A stretch of 64,000 nt of DNA from Gemmatimonadota bacterium (GTDB lineage: Bacteria > Gemmatimonadota > Gemmatimonadetes > Gemmatimonadales > GWC2-71-9): contig JANYLJ010000019.1 in assembly GCA_025357945.1 (NCBI GenBank), positions 1-64,000 on the forward strand, written 5' to 3'. The translations under genes and the position numbers were made by a program. The notes under the pieces were generated by a model that saw nothing but the letters and a program-made list of their open reading frames with translations, had not been told where the DNA came from and searched no databases. Numbering within the stretch: the stretch's first letter is position 1; each line of letters opens with the position of its first letter. This document shows, piece after piece, positions 42,717 through 52,487 of the stretch.

Positions 42717-43238
42717 TCAGTTACAGCGCACGGTGTCGGGGCGCGCACGGGTGGTAATTCGAAAGCCGGTCGGTGAACTGGGCACGGCGATCGCGACCGC
42801 AGGCGCGGTGAGCTCCTGTGTGACGCCACACCCCGCAGGGGGAGTGAACGCCGTGATGCCGATGAGTGCCGTGTCTCCGACAACGTGACCTTCGTCGAGC
42901 GCCAATCGGTAGCCACCCGTTGGGCGGCTCCCCGACGCCACGATGACTACGCGGTACTTGGCAAAATCGATCGCGGGAAGCGCCGGTCGCAGCGACGGCG
43001 CGGGAAACAGCTGCATCCACGCGCCGCGAAACGCTGCCGAATCTCGATAGACAAGGGTTTGCGGCGCGCTCCAATTGCTCCGCGGGCTGTGTCCGAGTTC
43101 CGAGGCGTGCCATGGGAAAGTGGCGACGGCGACCGTCACTACCAACAGTGCGGAGCGCCGGCAGGTTTGGCCCGCCCGGCGCAACTGCGGCGCCGTATGC
43201 GCGGCCAAACCGACCCATTCTCGCACTATGCGCGTCAT
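42717..43238 (-). CDS. PrcB-C-like exported protein
   Basis: A 173-residue protein with a membrane/signal segment (SALLVVTVAVATFPWHA) and a C-terminal domain FAKYRVVIVASGSRPTGGYRLAL ... TPPAGCGVTQELTAPAVAIAVP typical of the PrcB C-terminal family (named after the spirochaete protease-complex subunit). The ATG at 43238 overlaps the stop of the YfiT-like gene (ATGA). Function not known beyond the family. Confidence 0.74.
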   Translation of the reverse strand: MTRIVREWVGLAAHTAPQLRRAGQTCRRSALLVVTVAVATFPWHASELGHSPRSNWSAPQTLVYRDSAAFRGAWMQLFPAPSLRPALPAIDFAKYRVVIVASGSRPTGGYRLALDEGHVVGDTALIGITAFTPPAGCGVTQELTAPAVAIAVPSSPTGFRITTRARPDTVRCN

Positions 43239-43771
43239 GCGGCCCATTTGTTCCGCGTCCGGAGATTGGCGATGTGCGCCACGTGATGCGTGCTGTGCCA
43301 GGAGTACAGTGCCGCCGCCTGCCACAGGGTCATCGTGCGGCCATGTTCGGGGTGCACGAAGCCACGCTGCCATTCCGCCGATGTCATCGTATCGATCAGC
43401 GCAATCAAGCGGTTGTGCAGGCCGTCGAGAAGGCCAAGGGACGGAGCGACCGGCAACGTGCGGGCATCAGGGAGTTCGGCCCAGAGCGCTTGGAGGTACG
43501 GCTTGATCGTCGGCGCATCTTCGGTCAGCGCGAGCCGGAAACGACAGTATGCATTCAGGTGTGAATCGGCGACGTGATGCACCGTCTGCCGAACGGTCCA
43601 GCCGCCGTCGCGATATGGGGTGTCGAGTTGCTCGTCGGTGAGCCCGCTGACCGCCGCGCGCATTCGCGCCGGCAGCTCGGCCAGGTCGGTGCGCCAGCGT
43701 GGCACGTCGGCAGGATTCCACGCCACCGGGGCCGCGAATTTTCCAACGGGGTAGCGCAGGTCTTCGGTCAC
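43235..43771 (-). CDS. DinB/YfiT-family metal-dependent protein (bacillithiol-transferase-like)
   Basis: A 178-residue four-helix bundle with the YfiT sequence pattern RYPVGKF, GLTDEQLDTPYRDGGWTVRQTVHHVADSHLNAYCRF, TIKPY and WHSTHHVAHI, containing the His triad for a divalent metal. YfiT-like proteins transfer thiols or hydrolyse amides. It starts with GTG after AAGGAG. It is first of a two-gene operon with the PrcB-like gene. The 105 bases upstream hold no gene. Confidence 0.88.
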   Translation of the reverse strand: MTEDLRYPVGKFAAPVAWNPADVPRWRTDLAELPARMRAAVSGLTDEQLDTPYRDGGWTVRQTVHHVADSHLNAYCRFRLALTEDAPTIKPYLQALWAELPDARTLPVAPSLGLLDGLHNRLIALIDTMTSAEWQRGFVHPEHGRTMTLWQAAALYSWHSTHHVAHIANLRTRNKWAA

Positions 43772-43876
43772 GGCGTTCTCCTTCCGTGGGTGTCAGGTCA
43801 CGGGTCGGTTTGGCTGCATCCCGCGCCGCAGTCGTATCGGGAGGCCATACCGAGCGCCGGCCTGACGCGCGACACA

Positions 43877-45007
43877 CTACGGTGAAACCGGTCGCCCGAC
43901 GATCCGCTGCCAACCGGCCGGATCGGTGGCACCCTCGGTGGACCAGACCAGTACTCGTGAATCCAATCCCAATCCAATATGCCTGCGGACGGCTTCATAC
44001 GCCGGATCCTGCATTAAGGCCATCAGCCCGGCGACGCTGGCAGCACCCGACTCGCCCGAAACGATCACCGGCTCATCAGGCCCCGGCGTTGCCAAGCGAC
44101 GCATTGCCCGCTCCGCCCACAGATCGGGAATGGCGACGAACGCATCGACACTCCGCCGAAGCACTTCGAACGCTGTCGTGGACGGATAGCCGCAGTTGAG
44201 CCCCGCCATGATGGTACGGAGCGAACCGGTCGCTCGGGTCGGGGCGCCCGCGCGCACGGACTCGAGCACGCACGCCGCGTCGGTCGGTTCGACGACAACG
44301 AGCCGCGGCCGTCGTGCCCCGTACCGGTGCCAATAGTACTGTACCATCGCCGCGGGCCAGGTACCCACGCCGGCGTGCAACAACACGATATCGATCTCGG
44401 CGCGCTCAGCGCCATGCACCGCCGGCTCGAGTTCGCGGGCCATCGTCCAGTACCCCGCGCCGATCCAGGCCGGCACGTCGCGGTAACTGTCGGTGGCAAT
44501 GTCCTGAATCACAATCCAGCCATGGCTTGCCGCGGCATTCAGCGCGAGTTGGACAGCGGCATCATACCCTTCGTCCACCAGCACCACCTTGGCGCCTTCG
44601 TTCTGGATCGCTGCGACCCGCGCAGGAACCGAGTACGTCGGCATGAAGATCACGGCACGAAACCCAAGCTGCCGCGCCATCCAGGCGACGGCGCGGCCGT
44701 GGTTGCCGTCAGTTGCGGTCGTGAACACCGCTGCGTCGGCCACCTCGTGCGTTGCCAGCCAGTGGTGCATCGCGAACGATGGGCCGAGCCCCTTGAAGGC
44801 GTTGAGCCCGAATCGCGACGATTCATCCTTGAGTAGCAGTGAGGCGAGCCCAAGTTCATGCGCGAATTGATCGAGTCGGCGGAGTGGGGTCGGGGCGTAG
44901 TGTCGGAAGGAGCGGTGAAACGCCCAAGCGAGGTCGGCGAGTGCCGCGATTTCGGTGATGCCGGGGGGAGGCACCGGGTCGCCGATCAGCACGAACGGAC
45001 CGTTCAC
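43877..45007 (-). CDS. dpaL: Diaminopropionate ammonia-lyase
   Basis: A 376-residue PLP enzyme of fold type II that cleaves 2,3-diaminopropionate to pyruvate and ammonia. The Schiff-base Lys lies in KDESSRFGLNAFKGLGPSFAM, followed by TATDGNHGRAVAW and a glycine-rich SGESGAASVAGLMAL phosphate loop. Start overlaps the DUF4286 stop (ATGA). Last gene of a six-gene operon. Confidence 0.9.
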   Translation of the reverse strand: MNGPFVLIGDPVPPPGITEIAALADLAWAFHRSFRHYAPTPLRRLDQFAHELGLASLLLKDESSRFGLNAFKGLGPSFAMHHWLATHEVADAAVFTTATDGNHGRAVAWMARQLGFRAVIFMPTYSVPARVAAIQNEGAKVVLVDEGYDAAVQLALNAAASHGWIVIQDIATDSYRDVPAWIGAGYWTMARELEPAVHGAERAEIDIVLLHAGVGTWPAAMVQYYWHRYGARRPRLVVVEPTDAACVLESVRAGAPTRATGSLRTIMAGLNCGYPSTTAFEVLRRSVDAFVAIPDLWAERAMRRLATPGPDEPVIVSGESGAASVAGLMALMQDPAYEAVRRHIGLGLDSRVLVWSTEGATDPAGWQRIVGRPVSP

Positions 45008-45303
45008 GCCAGAGTCCAGCTCTGCAGCTGCTCCCAGGTCTCCCGTGACAGCGCGACACCGTCGGGAAAGTGCTGGTGAAAGTGGCCACGCATCCGGTCG
45101 GCGTGTTCGGTGAGATAGCGATCAAGCTGCGGCTGGGACGCCGCTTGATATACGGTTCGAAAGCGGCCATCGGAGCGGTCGAAATGGATGGCGACAAAAC
45201 AGCCGGTATCGAGCATGTGCGGAATGTGGGTATTCCGCATCCACTGCTCGAGTGCCGGCGCGTTGCTCTCGGAGCACTCGAGGGTGACTTCGTAGCGTAT
45301 CAC
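45004..45303 (-). CDS. DUF4286-family protein
   Basis: A 99-residue ferredoxin-like-fold protein: VIRYEVTLECSESNAPALEQWMRNTHIPHMLDTGCFVAIHF ... YQAASQPQLDRYLTEHADRMRGHFHQHFP. This matches DUF4286. I choose GTG at 45303, where the family pattern begins; the track start (GTG at 45366) would overlap the DinB gene. Function unknown. Confidence 0.8.
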   Translation of the reverse strand: MIRYEVTLECSESNAPALEQWMRNTHIPHMLDTGCFVAIHFDRSDGRFRTVYQAASQPQLDRYLTEHADRMRGHFHQHFPDGVALSRETWEQLQSWTLA

Positions 45304-45337
45304 GGCGTGAAGCTGTGGGTCGGGGTCATGCCGCAAC

Positions 45338-45814
45338 TTAATGCCGAACCGGTGCCTCCGCCTCACGCAGAAATGCGATAAAGTCTGTTGCCAAGGGGGT
45401 GCCTCCCGCTTGCCGGACCCCGAGCGCCACCTGCCCGCGGTGATACATCCCGTGCATCACGACGTGGTGCAGGATCGCTTCCACCGTGTTGGTGAATGAC
45501 GCGCCCGTGGTGTTGGTATAGCTGATCGTCCGGGCCAGTTCGCCTGGCGTGAGCGACGTCGCGAGCGCGCGAAGTCCAGCGTGATTGCGTTCAGCCAATG
45601 CCTGGCAGCCGGCGACATCGAGCTCTGGCCAAGGCGAAACGTCGGCGGGCGCGCCGTTGATCCGCGCCAACCACACCGCCTCCGCACCGACGATGTGGGC
45701 GTACCGCCTGGCCAGGTCACCGTCAGGCGTCGCGAGTGACGCGAGCGCGCGTGCGGTCCGCTCGTCCGCCCAGAGGAGGTGGTTGAGCAAGCGAGCGAGC
45801 ATCGGATCAGGCAT
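45338..45814 (-). CDS. DinB-family protein
   Basis: A 158-residue four-helix-bundle protein: LARLLNHLLWADERTARAL, YAHIVGAEAVWLARI and LHHVVMHGMYHRGQVALGVRQAG, with the three histidines of the DinB metal site. The ATG overlaps the AlaX stop by eight bases (ATGCCTGA). Possible thiol transferase or metal-dependent hydrolase; substrate unknown. Confidence 0.87.
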   Translation of the reverse strand: MPDPMLARLLNHLLWADERTARALASLATPDGDLARRYAHIVGAEAVWLARINGAPADVSPWPELDVAGCQALAERNHAGLRALATSLTPGELARTISYTNTTGASFTNTVEAILHHVVMHGMYHRGQVALGVRQAGGTPLATDFIAFLREAEAPVRH

Positions 45815-46979
45815 CGAGCACCTGCGCCGCAACCTGATCGAGTGCCTCGCCCGACGCCGCCGTCCCCTGCGCCACCCGCGGTGACCCACCACCCCGGCCG
45901 CCCACCGTCGCGAGCGCCGGCTTGAGCCTCGCCCCGGCATCGATGCCGCTGTCGTTGCTGGTCGCGACGTAGATCGCCGGTGGCGACCGGCCAATCACCA
46001 CCAGAAGCGCCCGCTCGAGCGGCACGGTCGCCTGCACCATCGCGCGCAACAGGGCCGCCGATTCCTCCTGGCCACGATGCGCGATCCGCCGCACACCATC
46101 AGTGCCGGGAGCAGTCGCCTGGTACAGCGCGCGAACGCGCGATACCGCGACCTCCTGCTCCAGCTTGACCACCTGCTCGCGCGTCACCTTCGACTCCAGC
46201 TGTCGCGCCGGCACCAGCGTCTCGAGGTCGCCGACCGCACAGCCGAGTTCGCGCGCAAGCGCCGTGAGTGTGCTGTCGCTCGCGCGGGCGCGCGTCAGCA
46301 CGCGTTCGCCGGCCAGAAAACCGACGCGGCTGTTGCCGCGCACGCTCTCGACGCCGAGCAACAGCACCGAACCGATTTCGCTGGTGCGCGACACGTGGGT
46401 ACCGCCACAGGCACTGCGATCGATGTCGGTGATCGTGACCACGCGAATCTCGCCAGTGCGCCCCGACGTCTTGCGCAACCCGGCCTGATCCGCAGCTGCC
46501 GCGTCTTCAAAGCTGACTGTCACCGCCCGTGCTTCCGCCACCACGTCATTCGCCCATCGTTCCAGTTCGGTGAGTTGTCGATCGGAGATTGATGCAGTCG
46601 CGAACTCGATTGTCGAGTGTTCCGCGCCGAAGTGCACGCTGACGGTTTCCCACTTCAGGTGGTCCGCCGCCAGTGCCGAGAGAAGATGCTGCGCGCTGTG
46701 CTGTTGCATGTGGTCGCGGCGCCGCACCGCGTCCACCGCCCCGCGAACCGGCCCGAGTGGCACCGGTGCACTGGTGACATGGATGATTCGATCCGCTGCA
46801 TCGATGACGTCAACGACGCGTGCCGCGCCGAGCCCGCCGATGTCGTGCAGTTGTCCGCCGGACGTGGGATAGAACGCGGTGCGATCGAGGACGACATGCT
46901 GCGCGTCGCCCACGTGTTCCATCACGTTGGCCTGGAAATCGAGCAACGTGGCGTCGCGGTAGTAGAGCCGTTCCGTCAC
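45807..46979 (-). CDS. AlaX-type alanyl-tRNA editing protein with DHHA1 domain
   Basis: A 390-residue protein equal to the C-terminal part of alanyl-tRNA synthetase: beta-barrel DRTAFYPTSGGQLHDIG, editing-site zinc motifs HSAQHLL and CGGTHV, then a DHHA1-like domain (EESAALLRAMVQATVPLERALLVVIG, GARLKPALATVGGRGGGSPRVAQG). It removes Ser or Gly mischarged on tRNA-Ala. The GTG start at 46979 overlaps the MOSC stop (GTGA); the track start lies in that gene. Confidence 0.92.
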   Translation of the reverse strand: MTERLYYRDATLLDFQANVMEHVGDAQHVVLDRTAFYPTSGGQLHDIGGLGAARVVDVIDAADRIIHVTSAPVPLGPVRGAVDAVRRRDHMQQHSAQHLLSALAADHLKWETVSVHFGAEHSTIEFATASISDRQLTELERWANDVVAEARAVTVSFEDAAAADQAGLRKTSGRTGEIRVVTITDIDRSACGGTHVSRTSEIGSVLLLGVESVRGNSRVGFLAGERVLTRARASDSTLTALARELGCAVGDLETLVPARQLESKVTREQVVKLEQEVAVSRVRALYQATAPGTDGVRRIAHRGQEESAALLRAMVQATVPLERALLVVIGRSPPAIYVATSNDSGIDAGARLKPALATVGGRGGGSPRVAQGTAASGEALDQVAAQVLDA

Positions 46980-47776
46980 ATCAGCTCGACGGCATCGCCG
47001 ACGTGGAGCACACCCGTGCCGCGCGGCACGATGTTCTGCCCGAAGATGGCACCGAGACCGGGGATGGTGCGGAAGGTGGCGAGTGTGCGCAGTGGTTCCT
47101 GTCGCGCGTGGCGCGCGCCCGTGATCTGGTCGGTGGTGGTGACCACGCAGCGGGCACACGGCTTGACGGCGTCGCAGTCGAGCGGCCCAAGCGTCATCGC
47201 CATCCAGTCGTCTTCACTCCATGCCGGCGCGCCGCTGATCACCACGCTGGGCCGGAACCGCTCCATCGGCGCCGGTTCGGCGAGGCGCGCGTTCAGGTCA
47301 TCGAGCGATTCCTGCAATGCCGCCATGATCGGGTAGCCATCGGTAAACGCTGTTTCGGCCGCAGCGAGTAACGAATATTCCGGATCGATCGGGTTTCGTG
47401 CCTGGCTGCCGAACGCGACGAGCCGGCAGGGTGCACCGATCGCGGCGGAGAACCAGCGCGCCGCTGCGTCGCCCTGATCGGCAGCCATGATGCCGTGATC
47501 CCGCCAGACCCGCACTTCGCGCGGCGATCCATCAGGATCGATCGGGAGCTGGATCGATTCGCGGCCCGGTGCGGCCACCATGAGGGCACCGCCCTCAAGC
47601 GCCGGCACCAGTGTCGCCAGCGCGGCAACTTCTCGCTGGCTGATGAACCGATTCTCTGCATCGACCAGCATCAGGCGCCGATCGCCGACAAGACCGAGCC
47701 GATCGACCGCGGTGGCCGCGAGCGGCACACCGCGACATCCCTTGATCGGATAGATATTGAGAGCGGTGATGCGCAT
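46976..47776 (-). CDS. MOSC-domain protein (YcbX/mARC-like)
   Basis: A 266-residue protein with an N-terminal MOSC beta-barrel (IYPIKGCRGVPL ... GLVGDRRLMLVD) and the MOSC domain with the molybdenum-binding Cys in KPCARCVVTTTDQITG. Such proteins reduce N-hydroxylated compounds or move sulfur to molybdenum cofactor. Its start lies two bases after the VOC gene stop; it overlaps the AlaX gene by GTGA. Confidence 0.9.
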   Translation of the reverse strand: MRITALNIYPIKGCRGVPLAATAVDRLGLVGDRRLMLVDAENRFISQREVAALATLVPALEGGALMVAAPGRESIQLPIDPDGSPREVRVWRDHGIMAADQGDAAARWFSAAIGAPCRLVAFGSQARNPIDPEYSLLAAAETAFTDGYPIMAALQESLDDLNARLAEPAPMERFRPSVVISGAPAWSEDDWMAMTLGPLDCDAVKPCARCVVTTTDQITGARHARQEPLRTLATFRTIPGLGAIFGQNIVPRGTGVLHVGDAVELM

Positions 47777-47778
47777 GG

Positions 47779-48162
47779 CTACCTGGCCGTCGGATCGTCC
47801 TGCATCACACCGAAGCGGTTTCCCTCGGTGTCCTTGGCAAACGCCAACCAGCCCATCGCCGGAATGGCGTGCTTCGGCAGGGCGATCGTACCACCATTCG
47901 CGGTGATCGCGGCGACGGTCGCGTCACACGATGCGACCTTCATTGTGGTCGGGTAGGAGTTCACCGGCTGATCGTCGGCAGGAGCCGGCCCGCGACGGGG
48001 CACCATGCCGCCGTTAATCCCGGGTCCCTCACCCGTGTTGACCAGCCAGTACGGCATCGGGCCGTCCCACTTCTGGAACTGCCAACCAAACACCGTGGTG
48101 TAGAACTTGATCGCGCGCTCCGGGTCGCCGGCGTGGATCTCAAAGTGCGTTGGGCGATTCAT
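47779..48162 (-). CDS. VOC-family protein (operon head)
   Basis: A 127-residue VOC protein: PTHFEIHAGDPERAIKFYTTVFGWQFQKW and KDTEGNRFGVMQDD. The ATG at 48162 has TGGAG eight bases upstream; the track start adds ten residues. First gene of the operon VOC-MOSC-AlaX-DinB-DUF4286-dpaL. Substrate unknown. Confidence 0.86.
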   Translation of the reverse strand: MNRPTHFEIHAGDPERAIKFYTTVFGWQFQKWDGPMPYWLVNTGEGPGINGGMVPRRGPAPADDQPVNSYPTTMKVASCDATVAAITANGGTIALPKHAIPAMGWLAFAKDTEGNRFGVMQDDPTAR

Positions 48163-48352
48163 CGTTGCGACTCCAGAAGAAGCGTTGATCAACGGTCCCG
48201 CGTGGTGGGCCAGTTCGACTACAGCCGGCGCCGACGTTGCGCCGGGCAGTCAAGCTGGCCTGCCGCCCGAGGTCGAAAGATATTCCGGTGGACCTTTCTC
48301 CTGGGACGCGCGACCGGCCATCTTTCGACCGTCCTTTTCAGTTGACCTGCCC

Positions 48353-50389
48353 ATGCGTGTTCTGATCCAGCTCGCCGCGGTTCTTGCCATCGCCCCGGCA
48401 TTGACTGCCCAGGCTCCCCTCGGCCACACCATGATGCCGGTGCCGGCGTCCGTCGCGCTCACGCCCGGGCGACTGCGACTGGACAGCAGCATCACCGTCG
48501 CCTTGGTGAATTACCGCGATCCGCGACTCGAGCGCGCCATCACCCGCGCGGTCACCCGCCTCGAGCTGCGGCTCGGCGTCCCGCTCCCGCGCCAGTACGG
48601 CAGCGATCGCAACGCCTCTCTCGTCATCGACGTCGCCGGCCAGGGGTTTGCCACGCCCGACCTGGCAGAAGACGAGTCGTACGAATTGAACGTTACGGCC
48701 AATCAGGCGACACTGGTAGCGGCGACGGTGGTCGGAGCAGTTCGCGGGCTCGAGACGTTGCTGCAGCTGCAGGACGCTGACTCGCACGGGTGGTACCTCC
48801 AGGGCGCCGAGATCCGCGACACGCCACGCTTTCGCTGGCGCGGTTTGCTGCTCGACGTATCGCGTCACTTCGAGGACACCGACGTCATCAAGCACCTCCT
48901 CGACGGTATGGCGATGGTCAAGCTCAACGTGTTTCACTGGCACCTGTCCGACGACCAGGGGTTCCGCGTTGAGAGTCGCATTTACCCGCGGCTGCAGCAG
49001 TTTGGTTCCGATTCGATGTACTACACGCAGGATCAGCTTCGTGAGATCGTGACGTACGCCGCGGATCGCGGCATTCGCGTCGTGCCGGAGTTCGACGTTC
49101 CCGGGCACTCGAGCGCCTGGTTCGTGGGCTATCCGCACCTCGCCGCGGGCGCCGGGCCGTTCGCCATCGCGCGCACATGGGGAACCTTCGAACCGACCAT
49201 GGATCCCACGCGCGAGTCGACGTACCAGTTTCTCGACGCGTTCATCGGCGAGATCTCCACGCTCTTTCCCGACCAGTACTGGCACGTCGGCGGCGACGAG
49301 GTGGACCCGAAGCAGTGGCGGGAAAGTGCCACGATTCAAGCGTACATGAGGGACCACGGCATCGCCAACGAAGTGGCGCTGCACACCGCGTTCAACAGGA
49401 GGCTCGTCGCGATCGTGCAGCAGCACGGCAGGATTCCGGTGGGCTGGGACGAAATCTTCCAGCCGGACCTGCCGACGTCGGCGGTGATCCAATCCTGGCG
49501 CAGTTCCACCGCGCTGGCCGCCTCGGCCAAGGCCGGCTTCCGCGGCATCCTGTCGGCGCCGTATTACATCGACCACATGAAGCCGGCGTCTGACTTCTAC
49601 CTGCCGGACCCGATTCCCGCGAACACCGACCTGACCCCGGAGCAGCAAGCGCTGGTCCTCGGCGGCGAAGCCTGCATGTGGGGCGAGTATGTCGTCACCG
49701 AAACGCTCGCCTCGCGCATTTGGCCACGTCTGGCCACAATCGCCGAGCGTTTCTGGTCACCTGGCAGCGTGGTCGACATCGCCGACATGTATCGCCGCCT
49801 CGACGTCACATCGCGGCGCCTCAGTGAGGTCGGTCTGCGCCACGAAGAACACGTCGTGCGCGCCGTGCGGCATCTGGGCGGCGATTCGACCGCCCTCTTC
49901 GAATCGCTGCTCGACTACATCCGCCCGCAGGACTTCGGCGGCAGTGGGCGCACTCAACCGGTACCGCACACGCGCCTGATCGACGCTGCGGTCGCCGATC
50001 CTCGCGCGACCTGGAACATGTCCGATCGGGCGCGTCGTGCGGCCGCAGGAGATGCCGCAGCCGCCGCCTCACTCCGGAACGATTTCACCCGGATGGCTGG
50101 CCTTCAGGCTCGGCTCGCCGCGATTCAGAATGAACTCCCGGCGGCAGGTGACGCCGCCGCCGTGGCTGGCGCATTGCGCCAACTCGGACAGATCGGCGGT
50201 CAGGCCCTCGACTTCATTGCCCGGAAGCAACCGCCGAGCGCGGCGTGGCAGGCGAGCACCGACTCGACGCTCGCCGAAGTGCGTCGACGCAGCGGTCGCG
50301 ACGGCTACGGTGGCCTGCGTCCGGTGCCGTTCGACGCGGTAGGGGTATTGGTAGACGCTGCGAAGGGCCTTCCGTCACCGCGCCACTGA
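48353..50389 (+). CDS. Exported beta-N-acetylhexosaminidase (GH20)
   Basis: A 678-residue glycosidase with a signal peptide (VLIQLAAVLAIAPALTAQ), GH20b N-domain (VIDVAGQGFATPDLAEDESYELNV) and GH20 TIM barrel. The catalytic Asp-Glu pair is in YWHVGGDEVDPKQW; WRGLLLDVSRHFEDTDVIKHLLDGMAMVKLNVFHWHLSDDQGFR is typical. It releases terminal GlcNAc/GalNAc from chitin, peptidoglycan or glycans outside the cytoplasm. The ATG at 48353 is used; the 190 bases upstream hold no gene. It is followed by sugar-related genes. Confidence 0.93.
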   Translation: MRVLIQLAAVLAIAPALTAQAPLGHTMMPVPASVALTPGRLRLDSSITVALVNYRDPRLERAITRAVTRLELRLGVPLPRQYGSDRNASLVIDVAGQGFATPDLAEDESYELNVTANQATLVAATVVGAVRGLETLLQLQDADSHGWYLQGAEIRDTPRFRWRGLLLDVSRHFEDTDVIKHLLDGMAMVKLNVFHWHLSDDQGFRVESRIYPRLQQFGSDSMYYTQDQLREIVTYAADRGIRVVPEFDVPGHSSAWFVGYPHLAAGAGPFAIARTWGTFEPTMDPTRESTYQFLDAFIGEISTLFPDQYWHVGGDEVDPKQWRESATIQAYMRDHGIANEVALHTAFNRRLVAIVQQHGRIPVGWDEIFQPDLPTSAVIQSWRSSTALAASAKAGFRGILSAPYYIDHMKPASDFYLPDPIPANTDLTPEQQALVLGGEACMWGEYVVTETLASRIWPRLATIAERFWSPGSVVDIADMYRRLDVTSRRLSEVGLRHEEHVVRAVRHLGGDSTALFESLLDYIRPQDFGGSGRTQPVPHTRLIDAAVADPRATWNMSDRARRAAAGDAAAAASLRNDFTRMAGLQARLAAIQNELPAAGDAAAVAGALRQLGQIGGQALDFIARKQPPSAAWQASTDSTLAEVRRRSGRDGYGGLRPVPFDAVGVLVDAAKGLPSPRH

Positions 50390-50444
50390 CCCTAACCTTC
50401 GGCATCCCATCACGTTGGTTTCTTTGTCGATCCGAGGTCCTGCC

Positions 50445-51164
50445 ATGATTCGACGCGCGTTCGCGCCACTCGCCGCGGCCACCTTCGCGGTGTTGATTGG
50501 CGCGTGCGGTGGCAATACGCAGCGCACCCGCGACACCGGGGCGATCGGCCGTGACAGCACTCGCGGTGGCTGGATGCCCCTGTTCGACGGTCGCACGCTC
50601 GCCGGATGGCACACCTACAAGCAGGCCAACGGCGTGACGTCGGGTTGGACCGTTGACGCCGGGGCGGTGCGTACCGACGGCAGCGCGCACGACCTGGTGA
50701 GCGACCAGCAATACAGCTCGTTCGAGCTGGAGTTGGAATGGAAGGTCGCGCCGGGCGCGAACAGCGGCATCTTCTACTGGGCCAATGAGGGCACCGCCGA
50801 GATCTACGAGAACGCACCGGAGATGCAGTTGCTCGACAACACTGGCCATCCCGACGGCAAGTCGCCGCTCACCGCTGCCGGCTCGCTGTACGCCCTCTAT
50901 CCATCGCCGATCGAGCTGGTCAAGCCGGTCGGCGAGTGGAACCAGGTACGCATCGTTGCACACGGCGGCAAGGTGCAGCAGTGGCTGAACGGGGTGAAGG
51001 TGGTGGACGTCAACTTTGATTCCAGGGCGTTCAAGGCCAACGTGGCCGCCAGCAAGTTCAAGCAGTGGCTCACCTTCGGGAAGTCGCGCCGCGGCCACCT
51101 CGGCCTGCAATCTCATGGCGGCAGGGTCTGGTTCCGCGCTATCCGTATCAAGGATTTCTCATGA
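50445..51164 (+). CDS. 3-keto-disaccharide hydrolase-like lipoprotein (DUF1080)
   Basis: A 239-residue lipoprotein (lipobox TFAVLIGAC) with the DUF1080 jelly roll: [94 protein letters not shown]1080 members hydrolyse 3-keto-glycosides. The ATG at 50445 has GAGG upstream. It overlaps the MFS transporter gene by ATGA, so product uptake is probably coupled to hydrolysis. Confidence 0.88.
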   Translation: MIRRAFAPLAAATFAVLIGACGGNTQRTRDTGAIGRDSTRGGWMPLFDGRTLAGWHTYKQANGVTSGWTVDAGAVRTDGSAHDLVSDQQYSSFELELEWKVAPGANSGIFYWANEGTAEIYENAPEMQLLDNTGHPDGKSPLTAAGSLYALYPSPIELVKPVGEWNQVRIVAHGGKVQQWLNGVKVVDVNFDSRAFKANVAASKFKQWLTFGKSRRGHLGLQSHGGRVWFRAIRIKDFS

Positions 51165-52360
51165 GCCCGCGCCTTCGACTGCAGTTGATGATGTTCCTCC
51201 AGTACTTCATCTGGGGGAGCTGGTTCGTTACCATGGCGACATACCTCCTGCGCACACGGCAGTTCACGGGCCAGCAGGTCGGCTATGCCTACATGGCAAC
51301 GGCAATCGCGGCCCTGGTGAGCCCGTTCTTCGTCGGCATGGTTGCCGACAGGTTCTTCGCTTCGGAACGCATGTTGGCGCTGCTGCACCTGATCGGCGCA
51401 GGCCTCATGCTACTGCTGTCGATGCAAACCACGTTCAGTTCGTTCTATCCGCTGTTGATCCTCTACGCGCTCTGCTACATGCCAACGTTGTCGCTCACCA
51501 ACTCGATCGCCTTTCATCACGTCGCCGACCCGACCCGCGATTTTCCGATGATCCGCGTGCTGGGAACCTTTGGCTGGATCGTCGCCGGCGTCGTTGTGGG
51601 ATTGGTACTCCGTGCGGAGGCGCTTGCGACGCCGATGCAGTTGGCCGCCGGGGCGTCCCTGTTGATGGCGGGCTTCTCGCTCACGCTGCCACATACTCCG
51701 CCCAGGGCTGCCGGCACGCCGTTCACCGTGCGCGACGCCCTCGGCCTCGACGCGCTGGGACTGCTCAAGGACCGCTCGTTCCTGATGTTCTGCGTCGGCT
51801 CCTTCCTGCTCTGCATCCCGCTGCAGTTCTACTACAGCTTCGCCAATCCGTTCCTCACCGAGATCGGCGTGCAGCACCCAGCGTTCATCCAGAGCTTCGG
51901 GCAGATGTCGGAATTGCTGTTCATGCTGGCGCTGCCGCTTTTGCTGCGACGACTCGGTATCAAAGGGATCATGCTGGTGGGCATGGGCGCGTGGTCGCTG
52001 CGGTACTTTGCGTTCGCGCATGGCAATGCCGGTTCGTACTACTGGATGATCCTCCTCGGCATCGTACTGCACGGCATCTGCTATGACTTCTTCTTCGTCG
52101 CCGGGCAGATCTACACCGACGAACGGGCAGGTGTTCGCATTCGCGGCGCCGCCCAGGGATTCCTGAACTTCCTCACCAACGGCGTCGGGTACTTCATTGG
52201 GGCGTTCGTTTCGGGACGCGTGGTGGACGCCTACCTCGTCGGCCAGAACCAGCACAACTGGCACGCGATCTGGATGGTGCCGGCCATCGGGGCGGCTGCG
52301 ATCCTGGTGGTCTTTGCGGTGGCGTTCCGGCCCAAAACGGTCTCGGCCGCTAGCACATGA
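51161..52360 (+). CDS. MFS transporter of the NupG-type nucleoside:H+ symporter family
   Basis: A 399-residue protein with about 12 membrane segments. N-terminal [21 protein letters not shown] and later [32 protein letters not shown] and [44 protein letters not shown] are characteristic of the family. Members with DUF1080 neighbours are likely to carry sugars or 3-keto sugars rather than nucleosides. The heptad inverted repeat follows its stop. Confidence 0.85.
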   Translation: MSPRLRLQLMMFLQYFIWGSWFVTMATYLLRTRQFTGQQVGYAYMATAIAALVSPFFVGMVADRFFASERMLALLHLIGAGLMLLLSMQTTFSSFYPLLILYALCYMPTLSLTNSIAFHHVADPTRDFPMIRVLGTFGWIVAGVVVGLVLRAEALATPMQLAAGASLLMAGFSLTLPHTPPRAAGTPFTVRDALGLDALGLLKDRSFLMFCVGSFLLCIPLQFYYSFANPFLTEIGVQHPAFIQSFGQMSELLFMLALPLLLRRLGIKGIMLVGMGAWSLRYFAFAHGNAGSYYWMILLGIVLHGICYDFFFVAGQIYTDERAGVRIRGAAQGFLNFLTNGVGYFIGAFVSGRVVDAYLVGQNQHNWHAIWMVPAIGAAAILVVFAVAFRPKTVSAAST

Positions 52361-52362
52361 TC

Positions 52363-52487
52363 GGGAAAGACGAGAAACGAGAGACGAGAAACGCGGCACA
52401 AGAGGGTTGCCTTGCCCGTGGCCTGGGCTGTCTCGTCTCTCGTCTCTCGTTTCTCGTCTCTCCTTCTTGCTCGTCTCTCGTCTCTCG
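52363..52487. repeat. AGAGACG-heptad inverted repeat, copy 3, reaching into the cutC start
   Basis: Left arm 52363-52394 (aaagacgagaaacgagagacg...) pairs with right arm 52431-52464 over about 30 bases; two further CGTCTCT heptads run to 52487, directly before the cutC TTG. It begins two bases after the MFS stop. The longest copy of the family. Confidence 0.82.
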
